From Spirosoma linguale DSM 74 (GTDB taxonomy: Bacteria; Bacteroidota; Bacteroidia; Cytophagales; Spirosomataceae), in the NCBI GenBank assembly GCA_000024525.1, contig CP001769.1, positions 4,187,001 through 4,251,000 on the forward strand: 64,000 nucleotides of DNA, read 5' to 3'. Below are positions 42,888 to 51,895 of this stretch, in pieces. Made by a program: the position numbers and the translations under genes. How positions within the stretch are numbered: position 1 is the stretch's first letter; the number at the start of each line of letters is the position of its first letter. The notes under the pieces were generated by a model. It was not told where the DNA came from, made no database searches, and worked only from the letters and a program-made list of their open reading frames with translations.

Positions 42888-43538
42888 ATGACCTTCACCG
42901 ACCAACTCTGGCAGGATATCAGCCCCATTTATCAGTCCATACTCGAACATGGCTTTGTTACCGAGTTAATGGACGGCAGCCTTCCGTCACCAACGTTTCA
43001 ATACTACATCCAGCAGGACGCCCTTTACCTTACGGATTTCAGCCGGGCGTTGAGCCAACTGGCCGCACGAGCCACCACGCCCGACGATATGCTGGCTTTT
43101 ACGCAATTTGCCCAGAACGCCATTCTGGTGGAGCGGGCATTGCATGAGACCTATTTCTCACTCTACGACATACGGCCCGAGACGGCGAAGATGCCCGCCT
43201 GTTTTGCCTATACGAACTACCTGCTGGCCACCACATCGCTTCAGTCCATTGCCATTGGTGCAGCAGCGGTGCTACCCTGTTTCTGGATTTACCGGCAGGT
43301 GGGCAAGCACATCTACGAGTGGGCCATTCAGGAGAACCCCTACCGAAGCTGGATCGACACCTACGCAGGCGACGCCTTCGACCAATCGGTTAACCAAATG
43401 CTTGCCCTCACCGATAAATATGCCGAAACGGCCGGCCCTTTGGAGCTGGAGCAAATGCGGGAAGCGTTTCGGGTATCGAGCCGGTTGGAATGGTATTTCT
43501 GGAACGATGCCTATACACAGACCCGCTGGCGTGTTTGA
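42888..43538 (+). CDS. tenA: Aminopyrimidine aminohydrolase (thiaminase II family)
   Basis: 216 all-helical residues. The residues known for Bacillus TenA catalysis line up well: Asp44 (QQDALYL), Cys131 (VLPCFWIYRQVG) and Glu201 (RLEWYFW). Other family stretches include HETYFSLY, CFAYTNYLLATT and WIDTYAGDAFDQSVNQML. It hydrolyses aminomethyl-pyrimidine, a thiamine breakdown product, to HMP, which feeds ThiD. With ThiM and ThiE this completes salvage from both thiamine halves. Last gene of the operon. Confidence 0.95.
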   Translation: MTFTDQLWQDISPIYQSILEHGFVTELMDGSLPSPTFQYYIQQDALYLTDFSRALSQLAARATTPDDMLAFTQFAQNAILVERALHETYFSLYDIRPETAKMPACFAYTNYLLATTSLQSIAIGAAAVLPCFWIYRQVGKHIYEWAIQENPYRSWIDTYAGDAFDQSVNQMLALTDKYAETAGPLELEQMREAFRVSSRLEWYFWNDAYTQTRWRV

Positions 43539-43624
43539 CAGATGATAGCCCTGGCTATCTCACCTCAGACACACAAACGGCACATGACGGCGCTTCATAA
43601 GGTTCCAAACCCAGGTTTCGGTTA

Positions 43625-46600
43625 TTATGGATGGCGAATAATGTGGTACATCAGCGGCTGGCTCGTTTCATTGGTTTGTATACGTAGAAACAGGCTGCTG
43701 TTCGACAGATCGTTTATTGACAACTCGGTAATGTCCTGACGCGCGAGAACCTCCTTCAGTACCCGCCCGTTCAGGTCGATCAGACTAAGGTTTACGGGCT
43801 TAGGTATGTTTTTCAAGTTTACCCAGATTCGATCAGAAGCCGGGTTTGGATAAAAGGTTACCTCCGGCAATTCGCCAGCTTCGGTGGCCGTCACTAATTC
43901 GACCCGGGCCGTAGAGGGATCAACAACCCGCCCCATCCCGCAGCCATTCGATACGTTAATAAGTTGATAAGTCGTTGGCTGTATGGGTCGAAGATCAACA
44001 ATAGCGGGGTTTTTTGTGGCATAAAAAACACTCGAGTTCTGATTTGAACTAATGGTATAGTACCAGGGGCCATCGCCCGTGAAACGTACCTTGAGTTGAA
44101 CGGTAGTGTTGGGACGCAGGTAATAGGTGGTCGAATCAAACGCAGCGGTTGCACCGGTAGCTACCCGATAGGCATAGGGACTGGCACCGCTGGCTGTATT
44201 GGGATCACTGGCCACAATGCGCAAACGATACCCGAAGCCCACAGGTGTGGTGGTAGGGATGATGACCACAAGCGGACTAACGGTGCCTGTGGTGGGTAGG
44301 GATTGGAAATTCCCCCCTGTTGAGTCGGATAACTGCACGGTGAACTTGTTAGACGCCGAAAAGGCCCCCGTCGAACTATACGTCACCGAGAAGGACGAGC
44401 CACTACACAATTGCCCGGCCCGCATGTTGGTAACGCTGACCATTTTTTCCTGTAACGGATTAACCACAACAACCGCACTGCCTGTTCCCTGGCCAACACC
44501 GCACCCATTGGTCAGGGTTGCCAGCGTATAGGTAGTTGTTTCGGTGGGTGTTACCTGAATAAACGCCCTGGCCCCATCCACCACAACCGTTTCCTGGTAG
44601 CCATCAGACAGAACGTAGCGAACTATATCCGTTCCTCCTGCCGGAGTGGTTCGCCGGAGGGTCAAGTACGTTGACTGACCAGCATTGATCGTCGTGCTAC
44701 CCATTAATGTATACGCTGGTGGAACACTAACCGTAAATGGCTGGCTACTCGCCTGCGTCCCATCGGAGGCTGTTACCCGAGCCAGATAAGACCCCGGAGG
44801 CAGATCGGCGGGCAGTTTCAACGATACACGGGTAACCCCTATCGCATTGGTTCCGAGGTTTGTTTCGGTCATTGATTCGGTATTGACCAGGGAAAAGCCA
44901 AGGCTGGTATTTGGTGGAAAATCACCCGATGTCAACACCTGAAACGCAGCAGAGCTACCCACGCATACAGCTCCTCCGTTAGAATCGAGTGCCAGACGTA
45001 GCTGAGGCTTCACCCAAACGGTGGCTTCACCCGATGCCGTTCCGTAACCACATACATTGGTCACTGTTTGCAGCGTGTACGTTCGTCCGGACTGAGGCTG
45101 GATTTCACGAACACCCGGCGACCCGTAAAAAGACGCCCAGGCTTTGTCGCTGAAAAACACCTGCCAGGGTGATGAGCCAGTCAGGTTGACTCTCAACGAA
45201 GCACTATTGCCGGGTGACAGCGTGGCCGATACGGGCTCAACCGGCAGCAATGTGGCGGTAGGTGGCTGGAGTACCTGTACCGGTAATGAGGCCGTGCGGG
45301 CACCGGTAGACTTGTCAATAATTCGAAGGTAATAATCCCCCGCTGTCAATGAAGCTGGCACTGGAATAAGCATCCACGGGGTTTTTGTGGTGGCAATATC
45401 AGTAAACAAAGAATCTTTTCGGGAAGCAAGCTGGAGGGTAAACACAGTACCCGCAGGAGCGGTAGGATTGGTTATAAAAGGCAAACTCCAGCTGCTTCCT
45501 GTGCAGAAACTGAAATAGTAAGGGTCGCTGCTCGGCCGCACAGCGACTTCTATCCGGTAAGGCATCGGCACAAACGTAACACCACGCGTATTTACCTCTC
45601 CCTGGCCACAGGCATTGGCAATCGCCTTCAGCCGGTACGTAGTCGGGCCAACGGGTTTTACCACAACACTTGTTCCGGATGGATTAACAAAATCCGTCTT
45701 GCCATCCGTGTAAACCGTACGGAACGGCCCGGTTCCCCGCAGGTAGTTCACATCCAGTGTTACCGAGCTACCCGCCGGTATGGTGTTGGGTTCCGACCCA
45801 TACAAATGGTAATGATTGATACCGTCAGGTGCCTTGAGGTCTGCCGTTGGCTTCTGGTTTACAGCTACCCGGAATTCATTACTGACCACCACCGGGCTCA
45901 TTGCATTGATTCGAATCTTGCTATCTTCTCCCAGTTTTATTCGGATTGGACTACGGGTGCCACGTCCTACAACCAGACCTTCGGTCCATCCCCAGCCCTC
46001 GCCCAATGACGATGATGCCGACTGAATCCGGAACTCATTGCCCGCATCGAATGTACCCTTTGTCCGAAAGTAAACCAGAATGCTATCGCTGTTGCACCGG
46101 TTTTGCTGTACTGAATCAATCTCAATACCAACCGGAGACGCACTCTTTACCGTTACTTTTGCTTCTGTTGGTGGATTATCAATCCGGCCACACGCGTTTT
46201 GGGCGTAGTTAATCCGGAACGTCGTTGTCTGGCTGGCAAAAAGTCCGGTGGAGACCTCGTCGCAATAAAAACAGCTTGACGACAATACGGTCCCGTTCGA
46301 AAAATTAATCTCGGTAGGGCCTCCTCCCAGATTGCGAATCGTTACAGCGGCCAGGCCTGGCTTATCGAGTGTGATCTGGCGGGTATAGGTGGCAAAAATA
46401 GGGTTGGGTTTTCTAACAACTACCAAAACCTGGTTCAACTCCGCTCCCCCTTCCGTTTCCGGAGCCGCCGTTCGAATCCGTACACTGTACTGACGAATCC
46501 CGTTAAAGTTCGATGTATCGGTAGGTAACACCGGCACGACCAGTGCAAGCACCTTACCATTCTCTAACGTTGCCGGTGCAGAAGCCAGCGTTTTTTCCTG

Positions 46601-47947
46601 ATAGCGAAAGTCGACAAAAAAACGGGTAGCAGCCTGCGGAGCGAAGTTCATAGAAACGGGTAGCTTTAGTAACGCCCCTTCGCAGACCGGACCGCGCGTA
46701 AAGCCACTTCCCGGCAGTGAATCGATAGCCACACCCGGACGCACCGTCACAATCGTACTGGATGCTTTTGCAGGCGACAGACCACACGTAGTCTGAAAGC
46801 CGGTAATTCGGTATGTCGTCGTCTGGCGGGGCTTGACCTGAATACTGCCAAACCCACTTCCTTCGCTGTAATCATCGATTGGAATCTGTAAACTGTCGTT
46901 AAGTACTACCTGATACGGGCCCCGTCCGGTTACCTGAACAGCCAGCGTCTGTTGCTGCCCATAATTGATGACAGGGCTGGCTGTCACCAACTCAGCAGTA
47001 GCGGGCGGATTGATACTGACCCCACCCGTCGACGGATCACTGACCGTTACCGGATTGGTTGTCAGTACCTGCACATAAAAAGAATATCCGCCTACAAATG
47101 AATCAGGGATGAAAGCCCGAACCGTCCCGTTCGACTCTTCTCCATCAAAATCATAATACTTACCCCCCGGCTGATCGTAAGCAAATGGATTGTAGGTAAT
47201 AAGCCGAACTTTGAATTTGTTATCAGCTGCAAATGCTCCGCCCGACTTACTGTAAGCGACATAGATATAATTTCCGGAGCAGATACGGGAAGGCGTGACG
47301 GACATGGTTTTTGTCGCAATCGGATTTACGGTCAGCATTGATGACCCCTGACCTTTTCCCACTCCGCAGACATTCCGAACGGAGGCAATAGCGTAGGCGG
47401 CCGTCTTTTCGGGATAAATGAGACCATAGTTCTCGAATTGATTATTGCAGCAACCCTCCAATTCATGCCGGGTGCCATCCGTTAGTGTAACACTCACCGG
47501 GCTGCTCCCCTGTACCACATACCGCAAGGTCACTGCCTGATTCGGATTAACCATCGAAAACGACAGGGGAGCCATGGTTACCACGGCAGTCTCCTGCACG
47601 GCTGGCAAATTTGTCCAGGCACTTTCAGCATACGGGTTACTGCTGATAATCCGTACCTGATACCGGCCCGAATCATAGTAATACGGCAAGTCTGTGGGTA
47701 TCTGTACGCGTGCCGGACTGGCCACTACGCCCTCCGACGTATACACCAATTGGCTGTTATAGGCATTCCGAATCTGCACCCTGAACAGGTTATCCGTGCC
47801 GAATCGACCGGAGACAGTAAATGGAATAGTAACAGGCGTTTTAATACAGATAGGACCCGACAAGTAGTCAACGTTGATCTTCTGAGCCGTTACAGTGGTA
47901 ACAATAAGCGTAATAAAAACGGTAAAGTATACTCGTAGAGAATTCAT
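43625..47947 (-). CDS. Giant T9SS type A-sorted protein with seven repeated modules
   Basis: 1440 residues from the ATG at 47947 (MNSLRVYFTVFITLIVTTVT). Signal peptide to about residue 22. The mature part consists of seven tandem modules of roughly 190 residues. Each opens with a Cys motif (GPICIKT, SRICSGN, GPVCEGA, QNRCNSD, FSFCTGS, GAVCVGS, GQLCSGS). Each has a strand with NxFxVQL-like sequence, and ends in a NxCGxGxxxG-type motif (NVCGVGKG, TTCGLSP, NACGRID, NACGQGE, NVCGYGT, NGCGVGQ, NGCGMGR). The paired Cys may form a disulfide. The last about 80 residues (VTFYPNPASDRIWV onward) are the T9SS signal. Likely a surface adhesin or filament. Function inferred from architecture only. Confidence 0.87.
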   Translation of the reverse strand: MNSLRVYFTVFITLIVTTVTAQKINVDYLSGPICIKTPVTIPFTVSGRFGTDNLFRVQIRNAYNSQLVYTSEGVVASPARVQIPTDLPYYYDSGRYQVRIISSNPYAESAWTNLPAVQETAVVTMAPLSFSMVNPNQAVTLRYVVQGSSPVSVTLTDGTRHELEGCCNNQFENYGLIYPEKTAAYAIASVRNVCGVGKGQGSSMLTVNPIATKTMSVTPSRICSGNYIYVAYSKSGGAFAADNKFKVRLITYNPFAYDQPGGKYYDFDGEESNGTVRAFIPDSFVGGYSFYVQVLTTNPVTVSDPSTGGVSINPPATAELVTASPVINYGQQQTLAVQVTGRGPYQVVLNDSLQIPIDDYSEGSGFGSIQVKPRQTTTYRITGFQTTCGLSPAKASSTIVTVRPGVAIDSLPGSGFTRGPVCEGALLKLPVSMNFAPQAATRFFVDFRYQEKTLASAPATLENGKVLALVVPVLPTDTSNFNGIRQYSVRIRTAAPETEGGAELNQVLVVVRKPNPIFATYTRQITLDKPGLAAVTIRNLGGGPTEINFSNGTVLSSSCFYCDEVSTGLFASQTTTFRINYAQNACGRIDNPPTEAKVTVKSASPVGIEIDSVQQNRCNSDSILVYFRTKGTFDAGNEFRIQSASSSLGEGWGWTEGLVVGRGTRSPIRIKLGEDSKIRINAMSPVVVSNEFRVAVNQKPTADLKAPDGINHYHLYGSEPNTIPAGSSVTLDVNYLRGTGPFRTVYTDGKTDFVNPSGTSVVVKPVGPTTYRLKAIANACGQGEVNTRGVTFVPMPYRIEVAVRPSSDPYYFSFCTGSSWSLPFITNPTAPAGTVFTLQLASRKDSLFTDIATTKTPWMLIPVPASLTAGDYYLRIIDKSTGARTASLPVQVLQPPTATLLPVEPVSATLSPGNSASLRVNLTGSSPWQVFFSDKAWASFYGSPGVREIQPQSGRTYTLQTVTNVCGYGTASGEATVWVKPQLRLALDSNGGAVCVGSSAAFQVLTSGDFPPNTSLGFSLVNTESMTETNLGTNAIGVTRVSLKLPADLPPGSYLARVTASDGTQASSQPFTVSVPPAYTLMGSTTINAGQSTYLTLRRTTPAGGTDIVRYVLSDGYQETVVVDGARAFIQVTPTETTTYTLATLTNGCGVGQGTGSAVVVVNPLQEKMVSVTNMRAGQLCSGSSFSVTYSSTGAFSASNKFTVQLSDSTGGNFQSLPTTGTVSPLVVIIPTTTPVGFGYRLRIVASDPNTASGASPYAYRVATGATAAFDSTTYYLRPNTTVQLKVRFTGDGPWYYTISSNQNSSVFYATKNPAIVDLRPIQPTTYQLINVSNGCGMGRVVDPSTARVELVTATEAGELPEVTFYPNPASDRIWVNLKNIPKPVNLSLIDLNGRVLKEVLARQDITELSINDLSNSSLFLRIQTNETSQPLMYHIIRHP

Positions 47948-48493
47948 TAAAGAGAAAGAATAAACTAATAGACACCGACAAATTACACCATTTATCACCA
48001 TCAAAAAGCGAATTTTGATAGGGTAATAGGGTAATTTATTGATAGGTCATTCCGATCAACGCGCAGACATAATAATGGTTTTAAACTACAACGCCAGGCC
48101 TGAGTACGGCCTGGCTATTCGCTAATTTTTAGCCGATTTAGTCCGGTTACAATTTATCTTATCGAAAAGTAAAAAGAGGGTCAACATGGCCCGCCATATA
48201 CCCATTCCCGTTGTAAGTGCATCAACGGCGTGAGCTTCAATCCGAATTACATAAACTTTTGCTACTCAATTCTACAAACACGACTAACTACTTGTTAGTG
48301 AAAGAATCCCACGGCACAGGATCGGCCCGCTCTATTTTCTTGACAGTTTCACAAATTCAGTCTAGCTTTAATTACGATAATCGACTTTCAGTCAAGCTTA
48401 TACATTAGCATTTTACTCGTTTAGCCTGTCAGAATTAAGCTGATTACTTATTGTGTTTGCTTTTCTTTTTTTCAATTAAAACCAGTTACCTGT
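47948..48493. other. Intergenic region (546 bp)
   Basis: Divergent region between the giant surface-protein gene and the PID-CTERM gene. It contains a hairpin GCCAGGCC/GGCCTGGC (48093-48115). The stretch 48380-48493 is AT-rich and carries TGTGTTTG near 48450, a weak -7-like word. A 63-codon GTG-initiated ORF at 48217-48408 has no family features and is not called. Confidence 0.4.
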
Positions 48494-48697
48494 ATGAAAA
48501 AAGCATATGTTGTGCTGATAGGGCTCTTGGTTGGCTCTTTTGCAAGTTTACCTACAGAAGCCCAGGTGAGTGAGCCCAACCGTCGGCCGGTCAATGCACC
48601 CCTGGATGGCGGCTTAAGTATCCTATTGGCTGCCGGAGCCGCTGTTGGACTGAAAAAGGCTCATCAAAAACGGAAAGAAGCTCGCTCCATGCGTTAA
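48494..48697 (+). CDS. PID-CTERM-type sorting substrate (67 aa)
   Basis: 67 residues: a signal peptide (cleavage about TEA23-Q24), then only about a dozen residues, then the sorting motif APLDGGLSILLAAGAAVGLK (35-54). This contains the tripartite recognition signal, with PLDGG as the conserved motif, LSILLAAGAAVGL as the short hydrophobic segment and a basic tail KKAHQKRKEARSMR. It matches the PID-CTERM class (PxDGGLSxLLAAG), paired in Bacteroidota with a dedicated exosortase, here located 133 bp downstream. Mature product after both cuts would be very small. Function unknown. Confidence 0.85.
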   Translation: MKKAYVVLIGLLVGSFASLPTEAQVSEPNRRPVNAPLDGGLSILLAAGAAVGLKKAHQKRKEARSMR

Positions 48698-48752
48698 TCC
48701 GGCGAGATCGAATCAATTTTTGTATTAGATCAACGAGTCGTGTCTGAATCAA

Positions 48753-48807
48753 ACGAGTTGTGTGGCCGGTTTGACATAGCAGGTCTAAAACCGGCTACAT
48801 AACTCGT
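48753..48807. promoter_or_regulatory. Inverted repeat between PID-CTERM gene and exosortase gene
   Basis: ACGAGTTGTGTGGCCGGTTT (48753-48772) and AAACCGGCTACATAACTCGT (48788-48807) are complementary at 18 of 20 positions with a 15-base loop. The hairpin lies 24 bp before the exosortase ATG and has no T tract, so attenuation or RNA processing is more likely than a standard terminator. Confidence 0.55.
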
Positions 48808-48830
48808 CTTGCTGCTTAACTCCGCCAGTT

Positions 48831-49421
48831 ATGAATGATCGTTTGCTCAACTATGTGGATGGAGCCTATTTGGTCAAACTCATTTTAGTTTTCACCTCGC
48901 TCTATTATTTCAATATCTTTTACTGGGGGCTCACCGATCCCCAAAACCAGTATAGCTACTTTCTGGACCATTATCTGAATTACATCAGCTGGTTTCAGCA
49001 GTCTATTCTGTACATGGCTAATCTGCTCACCCATCTGGCAGGTTTACCTACCTTTGTTGACTTACCTCAGCAAATCCGAACAGCCTCCGGCGCTACGGTG
49101 ATCATTTCGTTTGACTGTTTAGGGTTTGGCGTGTTAAGCTTCTGGACTGCTTACATCGTTGCACAGACTGGCACCTGGAAAAATAAGCTGGCCTGGTGCC
49201 TGACCGGAATTGGTATCATTTGGTTTGTCAACTGCTGCCGGATTGCCTTGCTTTTGTTCGCTCTGGAGAAAAACTGGCCCGAGAGCCAATACATCGATCA
49301 TCACGATCTATTCAATGTAGCCGCGTATGGCATCATCCTCACGCTGATGTATTTTCATAACCAACAGGCCAGTCGGAACACCAGACTGGATCGGCCTTCA
49401 CCCACGGGTAAACTAATTTAA
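48831..49421 (+). CDS. Exosortase family protein (XrtX-type, PID-CTERM partner)
   Basis: A 196-residue polytopic membrane protein. The exosortase triad is visible: Cys96 (SFDCLGFGVLSFW), Arg137 (FVNCCRIALLLFAL) and His157/His158 (YIDHHDLFNVAAYG), each at the expected edge of a transmembrane segment. Four to five hydrophobic helices. It should cut the PLDGG signal of the adjacent small protein and transfer it to an acceptor. It is shorter than the classic exosortases of proteobacteria, like other Bacteroidota types. I am fairly sure of the family and less so of the XrtX subtype name. Confidence 0.85.
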   Translation: MNDRLLNYVDGAYLVKLILVFTSLYYFNIFYWGLTDPQNQYSYFLDHYLNYISWFQQSILYMANLLTHLAGLPTFVDLPQQIRTASGATVIISFDCLGFGVLSFWTAYIVAQTGTWKNKLAWCLTGIGIIWFVNCCRIALLLFALEKNWPESQYIDHHDLFNVAAYGIILTLMYFHNQQASRNTRLDRPSPTGKLI

Positions 49422-49450
49422 AGTTTAGGAATTACAAACAAATAAGAATT

Positions 49451-49488
49451 GACCAACGGGGCGACTGGCATTAGTTACCCCGTTGGTC
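49451..49488 (+). terminator. Terminator after the exosortase gene
   Basis: GACCAACGGGG (49451-49461) and CCCCGTTGGTC (49478-49488) form a perfect 11-bp stem, followed by GTTTTCTTT. It closes the PID-CTERM-exosortase unit. Confidence 0.8.
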
Positions 49489-49663
49489 GTTTTCTTTCGA
49501 AATCTGTATTGAAACCAATTTTAATTCATCATCCAAGTTGAGGGTATCGCATGACTTGACTGATTTGTAACACAATTGCTTGTACAGGCTGTTAGTCTTG
49601 AATCAATCATTCATCAACTCAACCATTATGGACAGCATCAATTAACAAGGCTGTGAGTTGGGT

Positions 49664-50218
49664 TTATACGTTTGGTCCATATTTGGCCATGTGCTCGGGC
49701 ATTTGCTCATAGAAAACCTCATGATTATAACGGGCATCCAGCGCCTTGAACCGGGCCATGTTTTCGGGTGCAAACGGGTTGCCGCCTTCGGCCTGAATGG
49801 CCCCACCTAGGTCGGAGAGTTCTTCCAGATAATGAGCAAAGTCCTGGGTATTGCTCGGATACATATCCAGAAAACGGGCCGGGGCGTTGTGGGCATTCCA
49901 GAACGTATGAACAATGCCCCGGGGCCGTAAATGATAAGCCCCGGTTGGGATCTCGCGGGTTTCAGTGCCTTCCAGCACCGTAATGGTCCCTTCCAGCACC
50001 AGCATAATTTCATCCAGTTCGTAATGCACGTGGGGCGGTGGGCCAAACTGCAATGGAGCCATGTGGGTCTCCACGCAGGAGAAGGTGCCGCCCGTCTGGC
50101 CATAACTGATTTTCACGCCAACGGGCATTCCCAGCACATTGAGCATCGGGGCATTGTTGGCATTCTGGCCGGGCGCGGTGTAGGCCACAGCGAGTTGGTT
50201 TGTAACAGAGTTTGACAT
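49664..50218 (-). CDS. Cupin domain-containing protein
   Basis: 184 residues. The double-stranded beta-helix cupin motifs are HVHYELDEIMLVLEG (motif 1, with the His-x-His...Glu metal site) and HLRPRGIVHTFWNAHNAPAR (motif 2). The first about 55 residues carry ETHMAPLQFGPPPHVHYE. No signal peptide. Some of these proteins bind metals or act as small-molecule dioxygenases or isomerases. The specific activity is unknown. A 158-bp gap upstream separates it from an AraC regulator on the same strand. Confidence 0.85.
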   Translation of the reverse strand: MSNSVTNQLAVAYTAPGQNANNAPMLNVLGMPVGVKISYGQTGGTFSCVETHMAPLQFGPPPHVHYELDEIMLVLEGTITVLEGTETREIPTGAYHLRPRGIVHTFWNAHNAPARFLDMYPSNTQDFAHYLEELSDLGGAIQAEGGNPFAPENMARFKALDARYNHEVFYEQMPEHMAKYGPNV

Positions 50219-50350
50219 GGTAGACTGGTAGGATTTTGCTTATAAGGAACATTTATTGGCTACGTCGAAAGTAGTCTTCATCCTTATGCTGTTTTGTATA
50301 AATAGCACCTGTTAACACCCCAAAATTGAAAGAGGATTCGTCGAGGCCGT

Positions 50351-50370
50351 AGTAAAAAATCGTCGTTTTA
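50351..50370 (-). promoter_or_regulatory. Shared 20-bp motif upstream of the cupin gene
   Basis: AGTAAAAAATCGTCGTTTTA (plus strand) matches GGTAAAAAATCGTCATTTTT at 56964-56983 in 17 of 20 positions, with a 13-bp identical core GTAAAAAATCGTC. It lies 133 bp upstream of the cupin start at 50218 and just past the stop of the AraC gene. A possible AraC operator; inference only. Confidence 0.4.
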
Positions 50371-50376
50371 GAGTAG

Positions 50377-51213
50377 TTACGGACGATAGACCGCGATACC
50401 TGGATAAAATTCGGGACTTTGAGCGTTCTCTTTCATCAATATGTTCGGTGTAGTATTGGCAAATTGCCTGCAATCCTTGACAAGATGCTGAACATCCACA
50501 TACCCAAACTGGATCGCGATACTCAGCCAGTCGAGCGTGGGGTTATTTTCCTTTAGTTTATAGGCTTTCCAGAACCGGCTGATGCGGGCAAAGAACTTGG
50601 GGCTAACCCCTACCTGTTGAATAAACCGCTTCTCAAACTGGCGCTGGCTCAAACACGCCTGATCCGCAACTTTATCTAGTCGAAACCCTTGTGGGTTATC
50701 AAAAATCAGTTGTCCAATGCGGTCTATTGGCCGGTTATCATCGCTGAGCCGACTGGTTTTTTTCCAGAAGAAAGCGTCCAGTATCCGAAATATGCTGTCA
50801 TAGTCTGGTGCATTGGCCAACTGATCGTTCACCTCCCGAATATCTCGGCCCCAGATTAGTTCGGCGTCAATATTTTGATGCACGAATTCGCTCATCGGAA
50901 CCTGAAGTAGTTTATACAACGCCCCCGGCATAAACCAGACATGAGCCAGCATAAACTCATGAGACAGTATGAGGTTTTGACGGGCATTCGGGCAACCGAA
51001 AAAAACGGTTTTTGCCCGTTTTTCCAGTAAGTTCAGTTCGGGTGTTTCGGCCCGGAGCTGCCCTCTTATATGAAATGTCATACCTTCTTCAGGCGTAACC
51101 GGATAGGCCTTTACCGGAGCAGGTAATGATGGGTCGACATCAATATGACATAGCATGTAGCTACGGATATACTGCCGTAAGAATGGACTGGGCTGAATGA
51201 CACGAAAAACCAT
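50377..51213 (-). CDS. AraC family transcriptional regulator (paralog 1)
   Basis: 278 residues. The N-terminal about 150 (FRVIQPSPFLRQYIRSYMLC ... HVWFMPGALYKLLQVPMSEF) are a DUF6597-type sensor region. The C-terminal about 100 hold the two AraC helix-turn-helix motifs: VADQACLSQRQFEKRF and the second block LDWLSIAIQFGYVDVQHLVK. It shares high similarity in the DNA-binding part with the regulators at 51896 and 57347 (ADQACLS.RQF, LDWL..A...GY.D). Divergent from the second cupin gene. The inducer is unknown. Confidence 0.9.
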   Translation of the reverse strand: MVFRVIQPSPFLRQYIRSYMLCHIDVDPSLPAPVKAYPVTPEEGMTFHIRGQLRAETPELNLLEKRAKTVFFGCPNARQNLILSHEFMLAHVWFMPGALYKLLQVPMSEFVHQNIDAELIWGRDIREVNDQLANAPDYDSIFRILDAFFWKKTSRLSDDNRPIDRIGQLIFDNPQGFRLDKVADQACLSQRQFEKRFIQQVGVSPKFFARISRFWKAYKLKENNPTLDWLSIAIQFGYVDVQHLVKDCRQFANTTPNILMKENAQSPEFYPGIAVYRP

Positions 51214-51344
51214 AGCTAATAATACTGATTATCAGGAGCTACGGCGATTTGTTTTTAGTAACCGGCCTAAAACGTCTGATTCTTACCACCAAACAACCTA
51301 TCTGTTCATAAATCTTTGCCTAACTTCTTTAACGACAATAAGTT

Positions 51345-51893
51345 ATGCAACGAAGACAATTCCTTACCTCAACACTTGTCGCATCAGCCTTTGCTGATCA
51401 GGCCACCCCTCCTAACCGGTTGGCCCCCCAAAAGCCTTTTACCGTTAAAGCCGGTGATGCCCGTTCTGGCGTTCATACGCCTTTTAAAGGGGTGAACGCC
51501 AATGACGTAAAAGTTTCCGGCAAAGATACCAATGGACAATTAGCTGTTTTTGAGTACATTGGCATTGAAAAAGTGGGACCTTCCCTGCACGTTCACCACG
51601 AACAGGATGAGATTTTTTCCATCATCGAAGGCGAATACCTTTTTCAGGTTGGCAACGAGAAATTTACTGTAAAAGCAGGCGATACCGTTTTCGCACCGCG
51701 AGGTATACCCCACACCTGGATTCAACTGTCGGAGCGGGGCAAACAGGTGTACATGGTACAACCGGCAGGTCAGCTGGAAGAATTCTTCCGGAAACTAACG
51801 GAGTTGAAAGGCCCGCCCACCGAGGAGCTGATCCAGAAAATGCATAAGGCCCACGGCATGACCGTACTGGGCCCAGGCCTAACGCTGAACTAA
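51345..51893 (+). CDS. Exported cupin domain protein with Tat-like signal
   Basis: 182 residues. The N-terminus MQRRQFLTSTLVASAFAD is a short twin-arginine-type signal (RRQFLT). The cupin core has HVHHEQDEIFSIIEGEYLFQ (metal-binding His and Glu) and APRGIPHTWIQLSERGKQVY. Probably periplasmic with a metal centre. The stop codon is 2 bp before the ATG of the AraC gene, so the two genes are co-transcribed and likely coupled in function. Substrate not known. Confidence 0.85.
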   Translation: MQRRQFLTSTLVASAFADQATPPNRLAPQKPFTVKAGDARSGVHTPFKGVNANDVKVSGKDTNGQLAVFEYIGIEKVGPSLHVHHEQDEIFSIIEGEYLFQVGNEKFTVKAGDTVFAPRGIPHTWIQLSERGKQVYMVQPAGQLEEFFRKLTELKGPPTEELIQKMHKAHGMTVLGPGLTLN

Positions 51894-51895
51894 CT

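Noticed and set aside
48217..48408. 63-codon ORF upstream of the PID-CTERM gene
   Set aside because: GTG start, no family pattern and no ribosome-binding or promoter signal; the stretch behaves as intergenic.
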